Shown here: in pieces, positions 16,524-26,460 of the stretch
Numbering within the stretch: position 1 is the first letter of the stretch
Layout of the letters: each line of letters opens with the position of its first letter
Source: Halobacillus mangrovi
GTDB lineage: Bacteria > Bacillota > Bacilli > Bacillales > Halobacillaceae
DNA length: 64,000 bases
NCBI RefSeq assembly: GCF_002097535.1
Contig: NZ_CP020772.1
Coordinates: 2,480,001-2,544,000, forward strand
Direction of reading: 5' to 3'
Made by a program: the position numbers and the translations under genes
The notes under the pieces: model-generated
The model's input: only the letters and a program-made list of their open reading frames with translations
The model's database searches: none
Told to the model about the DNA's origin: nothing

Positions 16524-18446
16524 TTAATTTCCCATATATACCCTTACTTTCGAACCGCTTGGAACCTTAACCCCTGCTTCTGGGGCCTGAGTAATGACCT
16601 TATTACCTTTTCCGCTTACTTCTACTTCCAATGGAGTAAGGAGGTTTTTCAGTTCTTTTTTCTCCATCCCTGTAACGTTTGGCACTTCAACGAGCGGTTC
16701 ATCTGGCCAGGAATATTCCTTCTCCAGACCATCCTTTCGAGGCTTGACTCCCAATACTCTCAGACTGTCCTCCATAATGTTCCCGACAATTGGTGCAGCG
16801 ACTACGCCACCAAATTGAACGGTGTTTTTAGGATTATCAATCGCAAGGTACACAACAAGCTCAGGGTCATCAGCAGGAGCAAAACCGATAAAGGAAACGA
16901 TATGGTTATTTTCCATATATTTACCATCAGGACCTACCTTTTGTGCTGTTCCTGTCTTCCCTCCAACACGGTATCCTTCTACATAAGCTCCTCGACCTGT
17001 TCCTTTCGCGACTACACTTTCGAGTGCACCACGAATTTGTTTGGACGTCTCTTCTGAAATGACCCTCTTCTTCAATTTAGGTTCATTCTTTTCCAGTACA
17101 TCTCCGGATACAGGGTCAAGCCAAGCCTCTTGAATATAAGGTTCATAATAGTATCCACCATTAACTGCAGCTGCCACGGCCATGACTTGTTGAATCGGTG
17201 TAACAGAGACCCCTTGACCAAATGCCGTAGTCGCCTGTTCAACAGGGCCCACATTTTCAGGTTTAAAGAGGATTCCTTTACCTTCTCCCTCTAAGTCTAT
17301 GCCCGTTTTCTCACCAAAACCGAACAAATCGATATATTCAAAGAGTTTATCTTTACCCAGACGCTGTCCCAATTCTACAAAGCCGGGGTTACAGGAGTTT
17401 TGCACAACTTCCAGGAAAGTCTGATCTCCATGACCACCGCGTTTCCAGCAATGGAGGGTAGCTCCATCTACTTTGACGGCTCCCGAATCATGAAAATGTT
17501 CATCTTGTAAATTCACGAGATTTTCTTCAAGGGCTGCTGCAAGAGTGATAATCTTGAACGTTGACCCCGGCTCATACGTACTCCACACAGGCAAATTTCT
17601 GTTATAGACCTTAGGGTCAACTTCTTGATAATTAGCAGGATTAAAGTTCGGACGTGAGGCCATTCCGACGACTTGTCCTGTATCAGGATCGACCGCTAAC
17701 GCTACTGCCCCGTCAGGATTATACTTTGCAACAGCAATGTCCAGCTCACGTTCAATGATAGATTGTACTTTGTAATCAATGGTTAACTGCAAATCTTTTC
17801 CGTCTACAGGAGGTTTATAAACATCCGCCATATCAGGCATACGTTTCCCTTTTGCGTCAGAGAAAAAGGATAGCGCGCCCTTTTCACCTCTTAATTCTTC
17901 ATCATAGTGAGCCTCAAGACCAAGCAATCCTTGATTATCAATTCCGCTGAAGCCTAGAACATGAGAAAGAAAAGATCCATGCGGATAATAACGTTCAGAG
18001 TCTTCTGCGATGTATACCCCTGGCATCGAAAGAGATTGTATCGCTTTCGCCTGAGCTTCTGAAACCTTTCTTCCTTCAGGGTGGATCTTCTCAATGGATA
18101 TTTGTTTCGTCACATGCGTGTAAGCTTTCTCAACACTCATTTCAAGGATCTGTGCTAAGTTTTTGGCAGTCGTTTCAGGATCTTTGATTTGTCTGGGTAC
18201 AACCATCACTGTAGGCGCTGACTGGTTGCCTACGAGAACTTCACCATTCGTATCTAAGATTTTCCCCCGTTCAGGCTCGAAAGTGATGTCACGACTCCAC
18301 GATTCCTCCGCTTTTGAAATAAGGAAATCACTGAGGAAAAATTGAACATAGCCTAATCTTCCGATAATAACCATAAAAATAACCATTCCAAAAAGAAAAA
18401 CAGTGATTAATCGTTTCTTGACTATTACTTGTGATACTCGTCTCAT
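16524..18446 (-). CDS. spoVD: Stage V sporulation protein D, class B penicillin-binding protein
   Basis: 640 aa from ATG 18446, eight bases after AAAGGAG (the ATG at 18452 is only two bases away). One N-terminal membrane helix, PBP dimerisation domain, then transpeptidase with STFK (about residues 295-298), SCN, and KTGTAQ. One C-terminal PASTA domain (VEVPNVTGMEKKELK...). SpoVD cross-links cortex peptidoglycan around the forespore together with SpoVE. PASTA plus location between pbpB and murE identify SpoVD rather than a vegetative PBP. Confidence 0.95.
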   Translation of the reverse strand: MRRVSQVIVKKRLITVFLFGMVIFMVIIGRLGYVQFFLSDFLISKAEESWSRDITFEPERGKILDTNGEVLVGNQSAPTVMVVPRQIKDPETTAKNLAQILEMSVEKAYTHVTKQISIEKIHPEGRKVSEAQAKAIQSLSMPGVYIAEDSERYYPHGSFLSHVLGFSGIDNQGLLGLEAHYDEELRGEKGALSFFSDAKGKRMPDMADVYKPPVDGKDLQLTIDYKVQSIIERELDIAVAKYNPDGAVALAVDPDTGQVVGMASRPNFNPANYQEVDPKVYNRNLPVWSTYEPGSTFKIITLAAALEENLVNLQDEHFHDSGAVKVDGATLHCWKRGGHGDQTFLEVVQNSCNPGFVELGQRLGKDKLFEYIDLFGFGEKTGIDLEGEGKGILFKPENVGPVEQATTAFGQGVSVTPIQQVMAVAAAVNGGYYYEPYIQEAWLDPVSGDVLEKNEPKLKKRVISEETSKQIRGALESVVAKGTGRGAYVEGYRVGGKTGTAQKVGPDGKYMENNHIVSFIGFAPADDPELVVYLAIDNPKNTVQFGGVVAAPIVGNIMEDSLRVLGVKPRKDGLEKEYSWPDEPLVEVPNVTGMEKKELKNLLTPLEVEVSGKGNKVITQAPEAGVKVPSGSKVRVYMGN

Positions 18447-18532
18447 CTCCATAACTCCTTTAAAAGTCGTTAGAGTCGGCTTGTATCACTATATGCAATC
18501 AAGAAACGATTAGAACACTGCCTGGAATGGCC

Positions 18533-20680
18533 TTATTCTGTATTCGGCGGGGATAGTTCTACAACTAAATACCCGTCTTCTTTTATTTTCGACCCTTCTG
18601 TAATTCCTTGGGAGATTACATATCCGTTCCCCATCGTTTCAATATTTAAATTGAAGTATTCTGCAAATCGATGGACATCTCTTAAGGAATAACCAGTTAG
18701 ATCCGGCATTTCCGGTTCATCCGTAATCACCATAATCCGTTGATTCTTCAGCACCTTGGTTCCTGGAGCAGGGAGAATATCTACGACTCTTTCTCCATTC
18801 CCAATCATTTCAACGCTGCTGAAAGTTTCTTTTAGCTTTGCTTCAGCTTCATTTGAAGACATATCTTTTACATCTGGCAATTTTTGCTGAGATACACTGT
18901 TATCTTCGTCTTTATCCGGCTGAATATCTAGATAGTGCAAACTATTCTCCATAACTGTTCTGGTAATGTAAGAAACAGGTTCTGAACCTAATTCCGTAGG
19001 TTCAAGGTCTGGCTGTTTTACAGCTACATACATCAACAGTTCAGGATCATCTTTCGGAGCCATTCCCATGAATGAGAATACGTAGTTTTCACGTCCAGAC
19101 ATATAGCCGCCCCCGGGCTTATTGATTTGTGCTGTTCCCGTTTTACCAGCAAGAGAGTAGTCATCCAGCTTAAAGGACTGTCCTGTTCCGTTTTCAGAAG
19201 TTACGACCTCTCCCATAAGATCTCTGACTTTCTCAGCTGTATCTTCAGAAATTGGTTCACCAAGCACTTCTGGTTTCCCTTCTTTTAGGACTTCCCCAGT
19301 TTCACTGGAAGTAATTTCCGATAGCATATAGGGCTGCATAATCTTCCCGTCGTTAGCAATAGATGTCGCAGCGGTCATCAGCTGCATAGGAGTAAATGTA
19401 GACCCCTGTCCAAAGCCTGTTGTAATCTGTTCAATTGGACGTTCATAGACCACTCTACCTGTAAGTTCTCCAGGAAGGTCGATCCCAGATTTGTCTGTCA
19501 GATTAAATGCAGACAAATATTTACGAAACTTTGTTGGCCCAAGTTTTTCATAAACAAGCTTGGAAGCTGCGACGTTGGAGGAGCGTTGGAAACCTTCATC
19601 ATAAGAAATCTTTCCCCAGCCTTCTCCATTATTATGGTCACCAATCGATTGAGAGTTCTCCGTTACCTTGTAAGTACCGGACTGAAACAACTCGTTACCA
19701 CTATAGGCGCCATCTTCAATCGCTGCGGCCCAGGTAAAGATTTTCATAGTCGAACCTGGTTCAAAAGGATAGGAAATCAAGTCATTGTACCAGTTCTGTA
19801 CATTTCCAATGTCGTTCGGGTTATAACTCGGACGGTTACTCATGGCTAGAATCTCGCCTGTATCAGGGTCCATAACAGCAGCCATGATTTTTTCAGGACT
19901 GTACTGTTCATCCACTTGACTCATGGCGTCCTCAAGGAAGGTTTGAATTTTTTGATCAATCGTCAAATGAACGTCTTCACCATTGTCTGGCTCTGTCATC
20001 ACTTGATTCGGATCCAGCAATTTGGTTCCGTATTTATCTCGTTCGTACTTAATTGAACCCTTCTTTTCCTGTAAATACTTTTCCATCTGTTTTTCAATTC
20101 CCGTAACACCAGAAATCTTACCGTCCTCTGAACGGGCAAATCCAATGACATGAGAAGCGAATAAACCATTCGGGTAATACCTTTTTGCTTCTTCTTCAAA
20201 TTCGATGCCGCTCAATTCAAGCTCTTTGATTTCCTCCATTTTTTCTTGGGATATTTCTCGCCCGTTTGAACCGAACTCAACTTGGAACCGCTCATTTTCC
20301 TTACCCGTTTCCATGATCTCAGCCATTTCATTTGCTTCCATATCCAACAAAGGAGCCAATGTTGACGCGGTCTTCTCAATGTCCGTCACATGATTGGGCT
20401 CCTTAGGATTTGTCGTATAATCAGGGTCTACAATGGCATATAGCCTGTACATCGGTCGATCATAAGCGAGGACCATGCCATTTTTATCAAAAATCTTTCC
20501 TCTTTTCGCGTCAATTTCATAAGAACTTGTACGGACATCCTTCGCCCATTTTTCCAAGTCTACTCCTTCGACCGTTGCCGTTGTCTCAATATATAAGAAC
20601 CTTCCGGCAATGATGAGGAACATGAAAGAAAACGCCAAAATTAATAGAGCTGCACCTCTATGCGTGTTCGGACTTTTCAT
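18533..20680 (-). CDS. pbpB: Penicillin-binding protein 2B (septal transpeptidase)
   Basis: 715 aa, normal for Bacillus PBP2B. Single membrane helix at residues ~9-28, dimerisation domain with RGKIFDKNGMVLAYD, transpeptidase with STMK (310-313), SSN (RSSNVAASK) and KTGTAQIN. Two C-terminal PASTA repeats (LPDVKDMSSNEAEAKL and MPDLTGYSLRDV). It is the essential septal class B PBP working with FtsW, FtsL, DivIB and DivIC. Starts 18 bases after ftsL. Confidence 0.96.
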   Translation of the reverse strand: MKSPNTHRGAALLILAFSFMFLIIAGRFLYIETTATVEGVDLEKWAKDVRTSSYEIDAKRGKIFDKNGMVLAYDRPMYRLYAIVDPDYTTNPKEPNHVTDIEKTASTLAPLLDMEANEMAEIMETGKENERFQVEFGSNGREISQEKMEEIKELELSGIEFEEEAKRYYPNGLFASHVIGFARSEDGKISGVTGIEKQMEKYLQEKKGSIKYERDKYGTKLLDPNQVMTEPDNGEDVHLTIDQKIQTFLEDAMSQVDEQYSPEKIMAAVMDPDTGEILAMSNRPSYNPNDIGNVQNWYNDLISYPFEPGSTMKIFTWAAAIEDGAYSGNELFQSGTYKVTENSQSIGDHNNGEGWGKISYDEGFQRSSNVAASKLVYEKLGPTKFRKYLSAFNLTDKSGIDLPGELTGRVVYERPIEQITTGFGQGSTFTPMQLMTAATSIANDGKIMQPYMLSEITSSETGEVLKEGKPEVLGEPISEDTAEKVRDLMGEVVTSENGTGQSFKLDDYSLAGKTGTAQINKPGGGYMSGRENYVFSFMGMAPKDDPELLMYVAVKQPDLEPTELGSEPVSYITRTVMENSLHYLDIQPDKDEDNSVSQQKLPDVKDMSSNEAEAKLKETFSSVEMIGNGERVVDILPAPGTKVLKNQRIMVITDEPEMPDLTGYSLRDVHRFAEYFNLNIETMGNGYVISQGITEGSKIKEDGYLVVELSPPNTE

Positions 20681-20698
20681 ATCACATCACCAAATAAT

Positions 20699-21067
20699 TT
20701 AGTTGCTGACTGTGCCAGCTTGTTTCACCTTCGCATTTTGGATATTCAATCCATTTTCTTTAGCTATTTTCAAAATGCGATCGGGATTGCTCAATTCTTT
20801 CACTTGATAAGCAAGGTTTTCATTCTGTGATTCCTGCTGAGAAATTTCCTTCTCTAAACTTCTAATATCACGGTTCAAAGAGTCCGTTGCAGCTGAAAAC
20901 TGGACAAAGAAAATGGAAGCAGCAAGAACTGCTGTCGTTGAAATCGAGTATAAGAATTTCTCTCCTGTACTAATCCACCGTTTTTTATGGACCTTTACTT
21001 TAACCTGTTTTTGTTTTTCCGGTTGCTGTAAAGGCTGCTGGGCCTTTTTGGCATGCTCAAGGCTCAT
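20699..21067 (-). CDS. ftsL: Cell division protein FtsL
   Basis: 122 aa from ATG 21067, which overlaps the rsmH stop by four bases (ATGA); a GTG at 21079 is a weaker alternative. Basic cytoplasmic N-terminus ([14 protein letters not shown]), one membrane helix ([19 protein letters not shown]), then a leucine-zipper-like extracytoplasmic coiled coil ([23 protein letters not shown]). Partner of DivIC and DivIB in the divisome; rapidly turned over by RasP in B. subtilis. Confidence 0.93.
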   Translation of the reverse strand: MSLEHAKKAQQPLQQPEKQKQVKVKVHKKRWISTGEKFLYSISTTAVLAASIFFVQFSAATDSLNRDIRSLEKEISQQESQNENLAYQVKELSNPDRILKIAKENGLNIQNAKVKQAGTVSN

Positions 21068-22044
21068 GTTCTCTTCCACCCTTCTTCATATTGAAATTCA
21101 CTATTCCAAGGTTTGACTTTCTCTACCACCCTTAATTTCGCTGAGCGTGAGCGACGGTTCTCTTCAAGTTCAACATCTTCAGCTACAATCGGTTTTCGTG
21201 TTACAAGTTTGAATGGGGGCTGCTTATCATCCGGAATAACTGGAATATTTTTTGGTAAAGGCGGATTAGTACTCCATTTTTTAAAGGCTTGTTTGCACAA
21301 ACGATCTTCTAAGGAATGAAAAGTAATGACGGCAATTCTTCCTCCGACAGAAACAACTCTTGCAGCCTGATGAAGACTGTCCTGAAAAGCTCCAAGTTCA
21401 TCATTTACAGCAATACGAATCGCTTGAAATACTCGTTTGGCCGGATGCCCTCCTTTCCTTCTTGCAGGAGCTGGAATTCCATCTTTGATCAGCTCGACCA
21501 GTTCTCCCGTCGTTTCGATCGGGCTTTCTTCACGAGCTTTTTCAATCTTCCTTGCAATCTGTTTCGAGAACTTTTCCTCACCATATTTAAAAAAGATACG
21601 CACTAAATCCTCAAATGGCCATTCGTTTACAACTTCTCTTGCAGTTAAATCAGCCGATTGATTCATGCGCATGTCCAGTGGTGCATCGTTTTGATAACTA
21701 AACCCACGTTCACCTACATCCAGTTGTGGACTTGAAACCCCGAGATCGTAAATAATTCCATCGATTCTTTCTACACCAATCTCTTGTAACTTTTCTTCAA
21801 GTTGGCGAAAATTCGCCTGAATAAATGTAATTTTACCTTCATACGGCTTTAATCTCTCTCTAGCGGCTTCTAGAGCCATTTCATCCTGGTCAAATGCATA
21901 AACATGACCACTGTCATCCAAATGGGATGCGATAAATTCTGTATGACCTCCACCACCGAGAGTGCAATCTACGTATGCCCCCTGAGGCTTAATATGTAGC
22001 TGCTCGATGGTTTCATTTTTTAACACACTATAATGTTCAAACAT
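21064..22044 (-). CDS. rsmH: 16S rRNA (cytosine-1402-N4) methyltransferase RsmH (MraW)
   Basis: 326 aa from ATG 22044 ([16 protein letters not shown]), matching the family start; the longer frame from TTG 22071 adds nine unsupported residues. SAM-binding motif [13 protein letters not shown], then [12 protein letters not shown] and a [19 protein letters not shown] signature. Methylates N4 of C1402 in 16S rRNA. Sits between mraZ and ftsL, the conserved head of the dcw cluster. Confidence 0.96.
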   Translation of the reverse strand: MFEHYSVLKNETIEQLHIKPQGAYVDCTLGGGGHTEFIASHLDDSGHVYAFDQDEMALEAARERLKPYEGKITFIQANFRQLEEKLQEIGVERIDGIIYDLGVSSPQLDVGERGFSYQNDAPLDMRMNQSADLTAREVVNEWPFEDLVRIFFKYGEEKFSKQIARKIEKAREESPIETTGELVELIKDGIPAPARRKGGHPAKRVFQAIRIAVNDELGAFQDSLHQAARVVSVGGRIAVITFHSLEDRLCKQAFKKWSTNPPLPKNIPVIPDDKQPPFKLVTRKPIVAEDVELEENRRSRSAKLRVVEKVKPWNSEFQYEEGWKRT

Positions 22045-22067
22045 CGTCTCACTCGTTTCTCTGTCTA

Positions 22068-22499
22068 TCAAATATCGAAATCTAACATGTTCTCTGCAAT
22101 TTCAGAGAACGACTCTTCAGATGCCTCGAAATAAGTTTCCCAATTCTCACTGCTCCAAAATTCAATGCGGTTGGAAACGCCTATGACTACACATTCTTTC
22201 TCAAGTATCGCATATTTTCTGAGTGGCGGAGGAATGTTAATTCTTCCCTGTTTGTCCACCTCACACTCGACAGCTCCAGAAAAGAAGAATCTTGTAAAGG
22301 CACGGGCATCTTTCTTAGTCAGTGGGAGCTTCTTCAATTTCTCTTCAAGCAGCTTCCATTCGTTCATAGGATAAGCAAATAAGCATTGATCTAAACCTCT
22401 AGTGAGGACGAAGCTTTCCCCAAGATCTTGACGGAACTTGGAAGGGACAATAATTCGCCCTTTCGCATCAATGTTATGTTGAAATTCACCCATGAACAT
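22068..22499 (-). CDS. mraZ: Transcriptional regulator MraZ
   Basis: 143 aa with two SpoVT/AbrB-like swapped-hairpin domains ([22 protein letters not shown] and [20 protein letters not shown]). MraZ binds its own promoter and represses the dcw operon. AGGTGGGGG precedes the ATG. A three-repeat MraZ-type operator is present upstream (22528-22552), so autoregulation is likely. Confidence 0.96.
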   Translation of the reverse strand: MFMGEFQHNIDAKGRIIVPSKFRQDLGESFVLTRGLDQCLFAYPMNEWKLLEEKLKKLPLTKKDARAFTRFFFSGAVECEVDKQGRINIPPPLRKYAILEKECVVIGVSNRIEFWSSENWETYFEASEESFSEIAENMLDFDI

Positions 22500-22527
22500 A
22501 TGGTTCCCCCACCTTCTATTTTCAGCT

Positions 22528-22552
22528 TACCACATCGCCCCACTTTTCTCCA
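22528..22552 (-). promoter_or_regulatory. Candidate MraZ operator
   Basis: On the minus strand three direct repeats TGGAG, TGGGG and TGGTA are spaced exactly 10 bases start-to-start (5-base spacers). E. coli MraZ binds TGGGN repeats separated by 5 bases, so repeat unit and period both fit. Only 30-50 bases upstream of the mraZ start. Confidence 0.7.
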
Positions 22553-22578
22553 CATACTTTTTATTCATTCGAAATGTA

Positions 22579-22616
22579 ATAAAAAAATCCTGCCCCGCAG
22601 GGCAAGATTTTAAAGG
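22579..22616. terminator. Terminator between bshC and mraZ
   Basis: Hairpin TGCCC/GGGCA (CTTGCCCTGCGGGGCAGG) followed on the minus strand by ATTTTTTT; ends the bshC transcript before the dcw promoter. Confidence 0.85.
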
Positions 22617-22656
22617 TTTTTCTATTCATTTAATAGGGTGGGGGATTGTGGGAGAC

Positions 22657-24282
22657 TTATACATACACGACGTAATGATCTTGATCAAATGAATAATGAT
22701 GCTGATTTATTCGTTGGAACAGATCTGTGCCATGCTGGTTCACCCAAGGTACAATGCTCCACATTCTTTCCTGCAGGCCACCACCCGGGTGAAGCAGCAG
22801 ACCAAGGTCATCGAACTGAGTGATTTCCTGCTCATACTTCTGTTCTAATGACTGGATCATTCTTTTCTCTAAAAAGTCTATATCCTGAAAGATATATTGC
22901 AAATTCTTTTCCGCCAGTTGTTCAATATCTGGCCCAAAATCAGACGACTTCTCACGTAATGGACGGTGAATTCGATCGATCTCTGATTTTACTTGCTTAC
23001 TAAGTTCCTGAATCGGAGGAGAGTTCCTTGATGCCAGCCACTTCATTTTTTCTTCTCCGGTTCCATACTGAACGCCGTGGACAGCCTCAATTTGCAGCCG
23101 GTCCATAGTTTGTTCTGCCTTTCTGTCAATAAGCGTAAAAGATAGGCGAGGTAAAACAGGCGGCATTTGCATCCCAGCCGCTTGAAAAGCAGGTTTAAGC
23201 ACAGCCCAATAATTGATTTCTCCTGGTCCACCAATGAATGCAAGCACAGGAAAAAGACTTTCTTGCATTAATGGTCTCGTTACCACATTATTACTTAAAT
23301 GCTCCGGATTTTCTTCCGCCACCTGAAGAAGCTCTTCTTTCGAGAAAGCTACTTCATTATTTTTCCCTCTAAAACTCCCGTCTTCATCACGGCTCAGCAA
23401 AACGCGTTCTCCATTATGATGATAAAAGAGGTGGGCATCGTTCCACTCACTATCGAGAACCGTTTCATATCCTTGTTGGCGATTGATTTGGAGTGCGGAG
23501 AACACCCCTTTAGCAATGTCCTCATTTTTTTCAATCATAGTTTTAAAATAGGGACTTTCCAAATTTCTAATATGCGGATCATGAGCGTCTACGACGACAA
23601 GCCCTTCTTCAGGAAATAATAAATAGACAAGCCTCGCAAAGAAATCACTGTAACTTTCCGATTGTTTTAACGCATGTACGACTTGATGGTAAAAATCACT
23701 TGTAAATTCAGTCTCTTTGACCACCTGAAAGATTTGATTCACCCAATTTTCCGCATTCTCTTGAGCAATAGTTATATCAGATACGGAGGCTTTCTTTTCA
23801 GGGATTTGCTGTATAGTGATTTTCTTCATAGATTGATTTTCTTTCATGAAAAGGTGGTTGATTTCATCAAAATCATGATCCTCCCCTGCAATCCAGAATA
23901 TAGGAATGACAGGCTTGTTGAGTTCCTTTTCCTTCTGTCTGGCAAGTTGAAGAACCGAAATAATTTTATGAACGGTATACAGAGGACCAGTCATAAGACC
24001 TGCCTGCTGCCCAGCGATAACCACTGTACTCTCTTCTCTTTTCAGTTTTTCAATATTTGTACAGGTGGTTGAAGGAGCTCCCCATTTTTCATTCATGTGT
24101 TGGATTACAGTTGAAAGAGCTTCCCTTTGATAGTTGTTGTTCCGTAAATAGTTGAAACGATTGGACCAAATACTCTGATCCTGGGGATTATATTCGAATT
24201 TATCTTCTAATGATTGAAAGTTGTTTTTATAATCATGAAATAATAATTGCTTTGATCGTAATGCAATTGGATCAATACGCAT
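22657..24282 (-). CDS. bshC: Putative cysteine ligase BshC (bacillithiol biosynthesis)
   Basis: 541 aa, the normal length of YllA/BshC. Recognised from the N-terminus (DPIALRSKQLLFHDY), the nucleotide-type motif VVIAGQQAGLMTGPLYTVHK, the IPIFWIAGEDHDFDEINH motif and FIGGPGEINYWAVLKPAF. BshC is thought to add cysteine to GlcN-malate, the last step of bacillithiol synthesis; a coiled coil occupies the C-terminal third. It lies directly upstream of mraZ, as in B. subtilis. The start ATG follows AAAGGAG by 11 bases. Confidence 0.95.
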   Translation of the reverse strand: MRIDPIALRSKQLLFHDYKNNFQSLEDKFEYNPQDQSIWSNRFNYLRNNNYQREALSTVIQHMNEKWGAPSTTCTNIEKLKREESTVVIAGQQAGLMTGPLYTVHKIISVLQLARQKEKELNKPVIPIFWIAGEDHDFDEINHLFMKENQSMKKITIQQIPEKKASVSDITIAQENAENWVNQIFQVVKETEFTSDFYHQVVHALKQSESYSDFFARLVYLLFPEEGLVVVDAHDPHIRNLESPYFKTMIEKNEDIAKGVFSALQINRQQGYETVLDSEWNDAHLFYHHNGERVLLSRDEDGSFRGKNNEVAFSKEELLQVAEENPEHLSNNVVTRPLMQESLFPVLAFIGGPGEINYWAVLKPAFQAAGMQMPPVLPRLSFTLIDRKAEQTMDRLQIEAVHGVQYGTGEEKMKWLASRNSPPIQELSKQVKSEIDRIHRPLREKSSDFGPDIEQLAEKNLQYIFQDIDFLEKRMIQSLEQKYEQEITQFDDLGLLLHPGGGLQERMWSIVPWVNQHGTDLFQRINQHHYSFDQDHYVVYV

Positions 24283-24379
24283 GTCTTGAACTACTCCTTT
24301 ACCGGGTTAAGTATCCTTAGTAGTATGTATCCTATTGTATTGTACAAAAAAGATCCCAGGAGTTCATCTAATCTGTTTG

Positions 24380-24760
24380 TTAAGAGAACAATCGCTCAAA
24401 AAGACCGTAGAGGGTCAGCCCCAAATAAAAGAAAGTGAAAAATAAAAAACTGATACGCCAAAACGCTTTAAACACCCGTCTCAAGCGCACTTCCTCGTGT
24501 ATTTTATACTGCACGATCAGGGAAATACCTAATAGGAGAAATAAAAAGATCAGAATATAAGCAAAAAAGCTCTGCTCAAATAATACGAGTAAGAGCAAGT
24601 GGACAGATAGAATGAACACAGGGGCTGAGAGACTCGTCGTCCGATGAATCGCTTTCCATTTATGCTTCGACCATTTTCTCGTAAATAAATAAAAGACGAA
24701 AATGAAGGGAATAGGCAGCGTCAATACAGCTGCAAAGAAGAAAACAAGAGCATCACCCAT
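24380..24760 (-). CDS. DUF3397 family membrane protein
   Basis: 126 aa with four predicted membrane helices (FFFAAVLTLPIPFIFVFYLF; APVFILSVHLLLLVLF; FFAYILIFLFLLLGISLIV; WRISFLFFTFFYLGLTLYG) and a basic cytoplasmic loop RKWSKHKWKAIHR. This matches the DUF3397 family of Bacillaceae, function unknown. It overlaps the panE stop by eight bases and precedes bshC, so it is likely in a panE-DUF3397-bshC transcript. Confidence 0.8.
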   Translation of the reverse strand: MGDALVFFFAAVLTLPIPFIFVFYLFTRKWSKHKWKAIHRTTSLSAPVFILSVHLLLLVLFEQSFFAYILIFLFLLLGISLIVQYKIHEEVRLRRVFKAFWRISFLFFTFFYLGLTLYGLFERLFS

Positions 24761-25634
24761 GTATCCTTACCCCCTTTTCCCACTGAAGTGCGTGAATGGC
24801 TCTTATTAGAAATTGGTGATAAGGGAGGGGGGTTCTACTCTTTTTCAGGATATAACCACTGATGGCATCTACTTCCGTTTGTCTACCTTCCATCATATCT
24901 TTAAACATAGAGGATTGGTTCTCAGAGGTCGTTTCAGCAATATTCAAGACTCTCTCCCACTCTTTCTCAAAGGAACGGTTTAGTGTGAGACAAGCCTCCC
25001 TGCAAACAGCTTCCGCTATTTCTCTCAAGTAAGAGTTACTTATTATATGTCCGTTGTTTACTTGGAATAAAGTAGTTAGAGGGTTGATTACTGTATTCAC
25101 TATTAACTTAGAAGTCAACATTTCCTTGTAATCAGGTTCATATTCAACTGGGAAGTCGTAGTGGTTTAATGAGGAAATTATCTTCTTAATGTTTTCATCC
25201 TTCGTGACACTGGCAATCCTCACAACACCTTTTCCTGTATGGAGCACGTGGCAGTAATCTTGTTTTAGAGCCCCGTGTTCCACAACACCCACCCAAGATG
25301 GATAGGGTCTTTCTAGTAATTTTTCGATGTGGCCCATACCATTTTGCAGGAACAAAACCGGTGTATTAGACGGAAAACTGTAATCTAAAACAGAGTCAAG
25401 ACCAGTTTGTTTGACTGCAACAATCAGAACATCATGAGACTGAGGAAACCCCTCCTCTAATAAATGAGCCTCAACAGAAACAGGGTGTCCTACGGCATCA
25501 CAATAGATCCCCTCTTGGTATAGTTTTTCTTTCTGCTCCTCTCTTCTTACATAAACGTGGACATTGTGATACCTTCCCAGATATGCGGCCATCAGCATGC
25601 CTATCGAACCCATCCCAATAATTCCTACATTCAT
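24753..25634 (-). CDS. panE: 2-dehydropantoate 2-reductase (PanE/ylbQ type)
   Basis: 293 aa. NADPH-binding N-terminal Rossmann fold with GMGSIG (7-12), then the catalytic lysine region MLTSKLIVNTVINPLT and a helical C-terminal domain (FKDMMEGRQTEVDAISGYI, whose Glu/Asp/Ser are typical). Catalyses ketopantoate to pantoate in coenzyme A synthesis. Its neighbours bshC and ylbP match the B. subtilis ylbQ (panE) locus. A second ketopantoate reductase elsewhere cannot be excluded. coaD, a later enzyme in the pathway, is 8 kb away. Confidence 0.9.
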   Translation of the reverse strand: MNVGIIGMGSIGMLMAAYLGRYHNVHVYVRREEQKEKLYQEGIYCDAVGHPVSVEAHLLEEGFPQSHDVLIVAVKQTGLDSVLDYSFPSNTPVLFLQNGMGHIEKLLERPYPSWVGVVEHGALKQDYCHVLHTGKGVVRIASVTKDENIKKIISSLNHYDFPVEYEPDYKEMLTSKLIVNTVINPLTTLFQVNNGHIISNSYLREIAEAVCREACLTLNRSFEKEWERVLNIAETTSENQSSMFKDMMEGRQTEVDAISGYILKKSRTPLPYHQFLIRAIHALQWEKGVRIHG

Positions 25635-25794
25635 CGTAACCCCTCATTTCGCTCGTCTTCTTTTTTCCTTATTGTAGCAGAGTCACTTTGAGGATGGCAG
25701 TCAAATTTTGTCATGAAGATAATTGTTTATTTCATTCTGAAAATTTTTATATTATAATGAAGGAAGATACAGATATTAGAAAGGGGATTCTTTC

Positions 25795-26280
25795 ATGATG
25801 ACCACTACTAAGGTTCAACCACTTTTGGTCAATTATAAAACACTCGAGGAATTTAAACGATTTAAAGAATACGGAAATCAAGAGCTTACAATGCTTGAAG
25901 ATCTTGAAAGCAATATCGTTGAGAACGATAGCGAATCGCCTTTTTTCGGCATCTATTATGGAAGCGCTTTAGTTGCGCGTATGAGTTTATACCGCGTGAA
26001 AGCCAAGTACGACAACTACTTTCAACCGCCTCAAGATTATTTGGAACTCTGGAAACTAGAAGTTCTTCCTGATTACCGGGGTCAAGGCTTTGGTAAAGCA
26101 TTGGTAGAATTCGCTAAAAGCTTCAACCTCCCAATTAAAACTAACCCTCGTATCAATTCTCATGATTTCTGGGAAAAAATGGGCTTTCAAAAAGCTCACT
26201 ATGATGTAGAGCGTGACTTAAGCGAGAATCCATTGATCTGGATGCCGACAGGTGTAGAGGAAAGAGATGTCAACGCATAA
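25795..26280 (+). CDS. ylbP: GNAT-family N-acetyltransferase YlbP
   Basis: 161 aa. A GNAT fold with the acetyl-CoA loop visible as LEVLPDYRGQGFGKALVEFAKS (motif A, R/Q-x-x-G-x-G/A). Substrate unknown. The N-terminus (VQPLLVNYKTLEEFKRFKEYG) is typical of YlbP. Divergent from panE; AAAGGGG sits ahead of two adjacent ATGs (25795 and 25798). TATAAT at 25753-25758 is a probable -10. Confidence 0.9.
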   Translation: MMTTTKVQPLLVNYKTLEEFKRFKEYGNQELTMLEDLESNIVENDSESPFFGIYYGSALVARMSLYRVKAKYDNYFQPPQDYLELWKLEVLPDYRGQGFGKALVEFAKSFNLPIKTNPRINSHDFWEKMGFQKAHYDVERDLSENPLIWMPTGVEERDVNA

Positions 26281-26296
26281 AAATAAACAAACGAAT

Positions 26297-26326
26297 GAGG
26301 CCGCTACGCATCGTAGTGGCCTTATT
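26297..26326 (+). terminator. ylbP terminator
   Basis: Stem AGGCCGCTACG / CGTAGTGGCCT with three-base loop followed by TATTTAT. Confidence 0.8.
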
Positions 26327-26460
26327 TATGCGCCTCATTTAATTTTCAATACGTACTAGTATTAGTTCGAGTAATGCCATCCTTTAGAAAGCTAGCCCAT
26401 TATATGAGAGTTCTAGCCAGGGAGAAGACATAAAGTTTAGGACAATTGTTCTGCCTTTCC

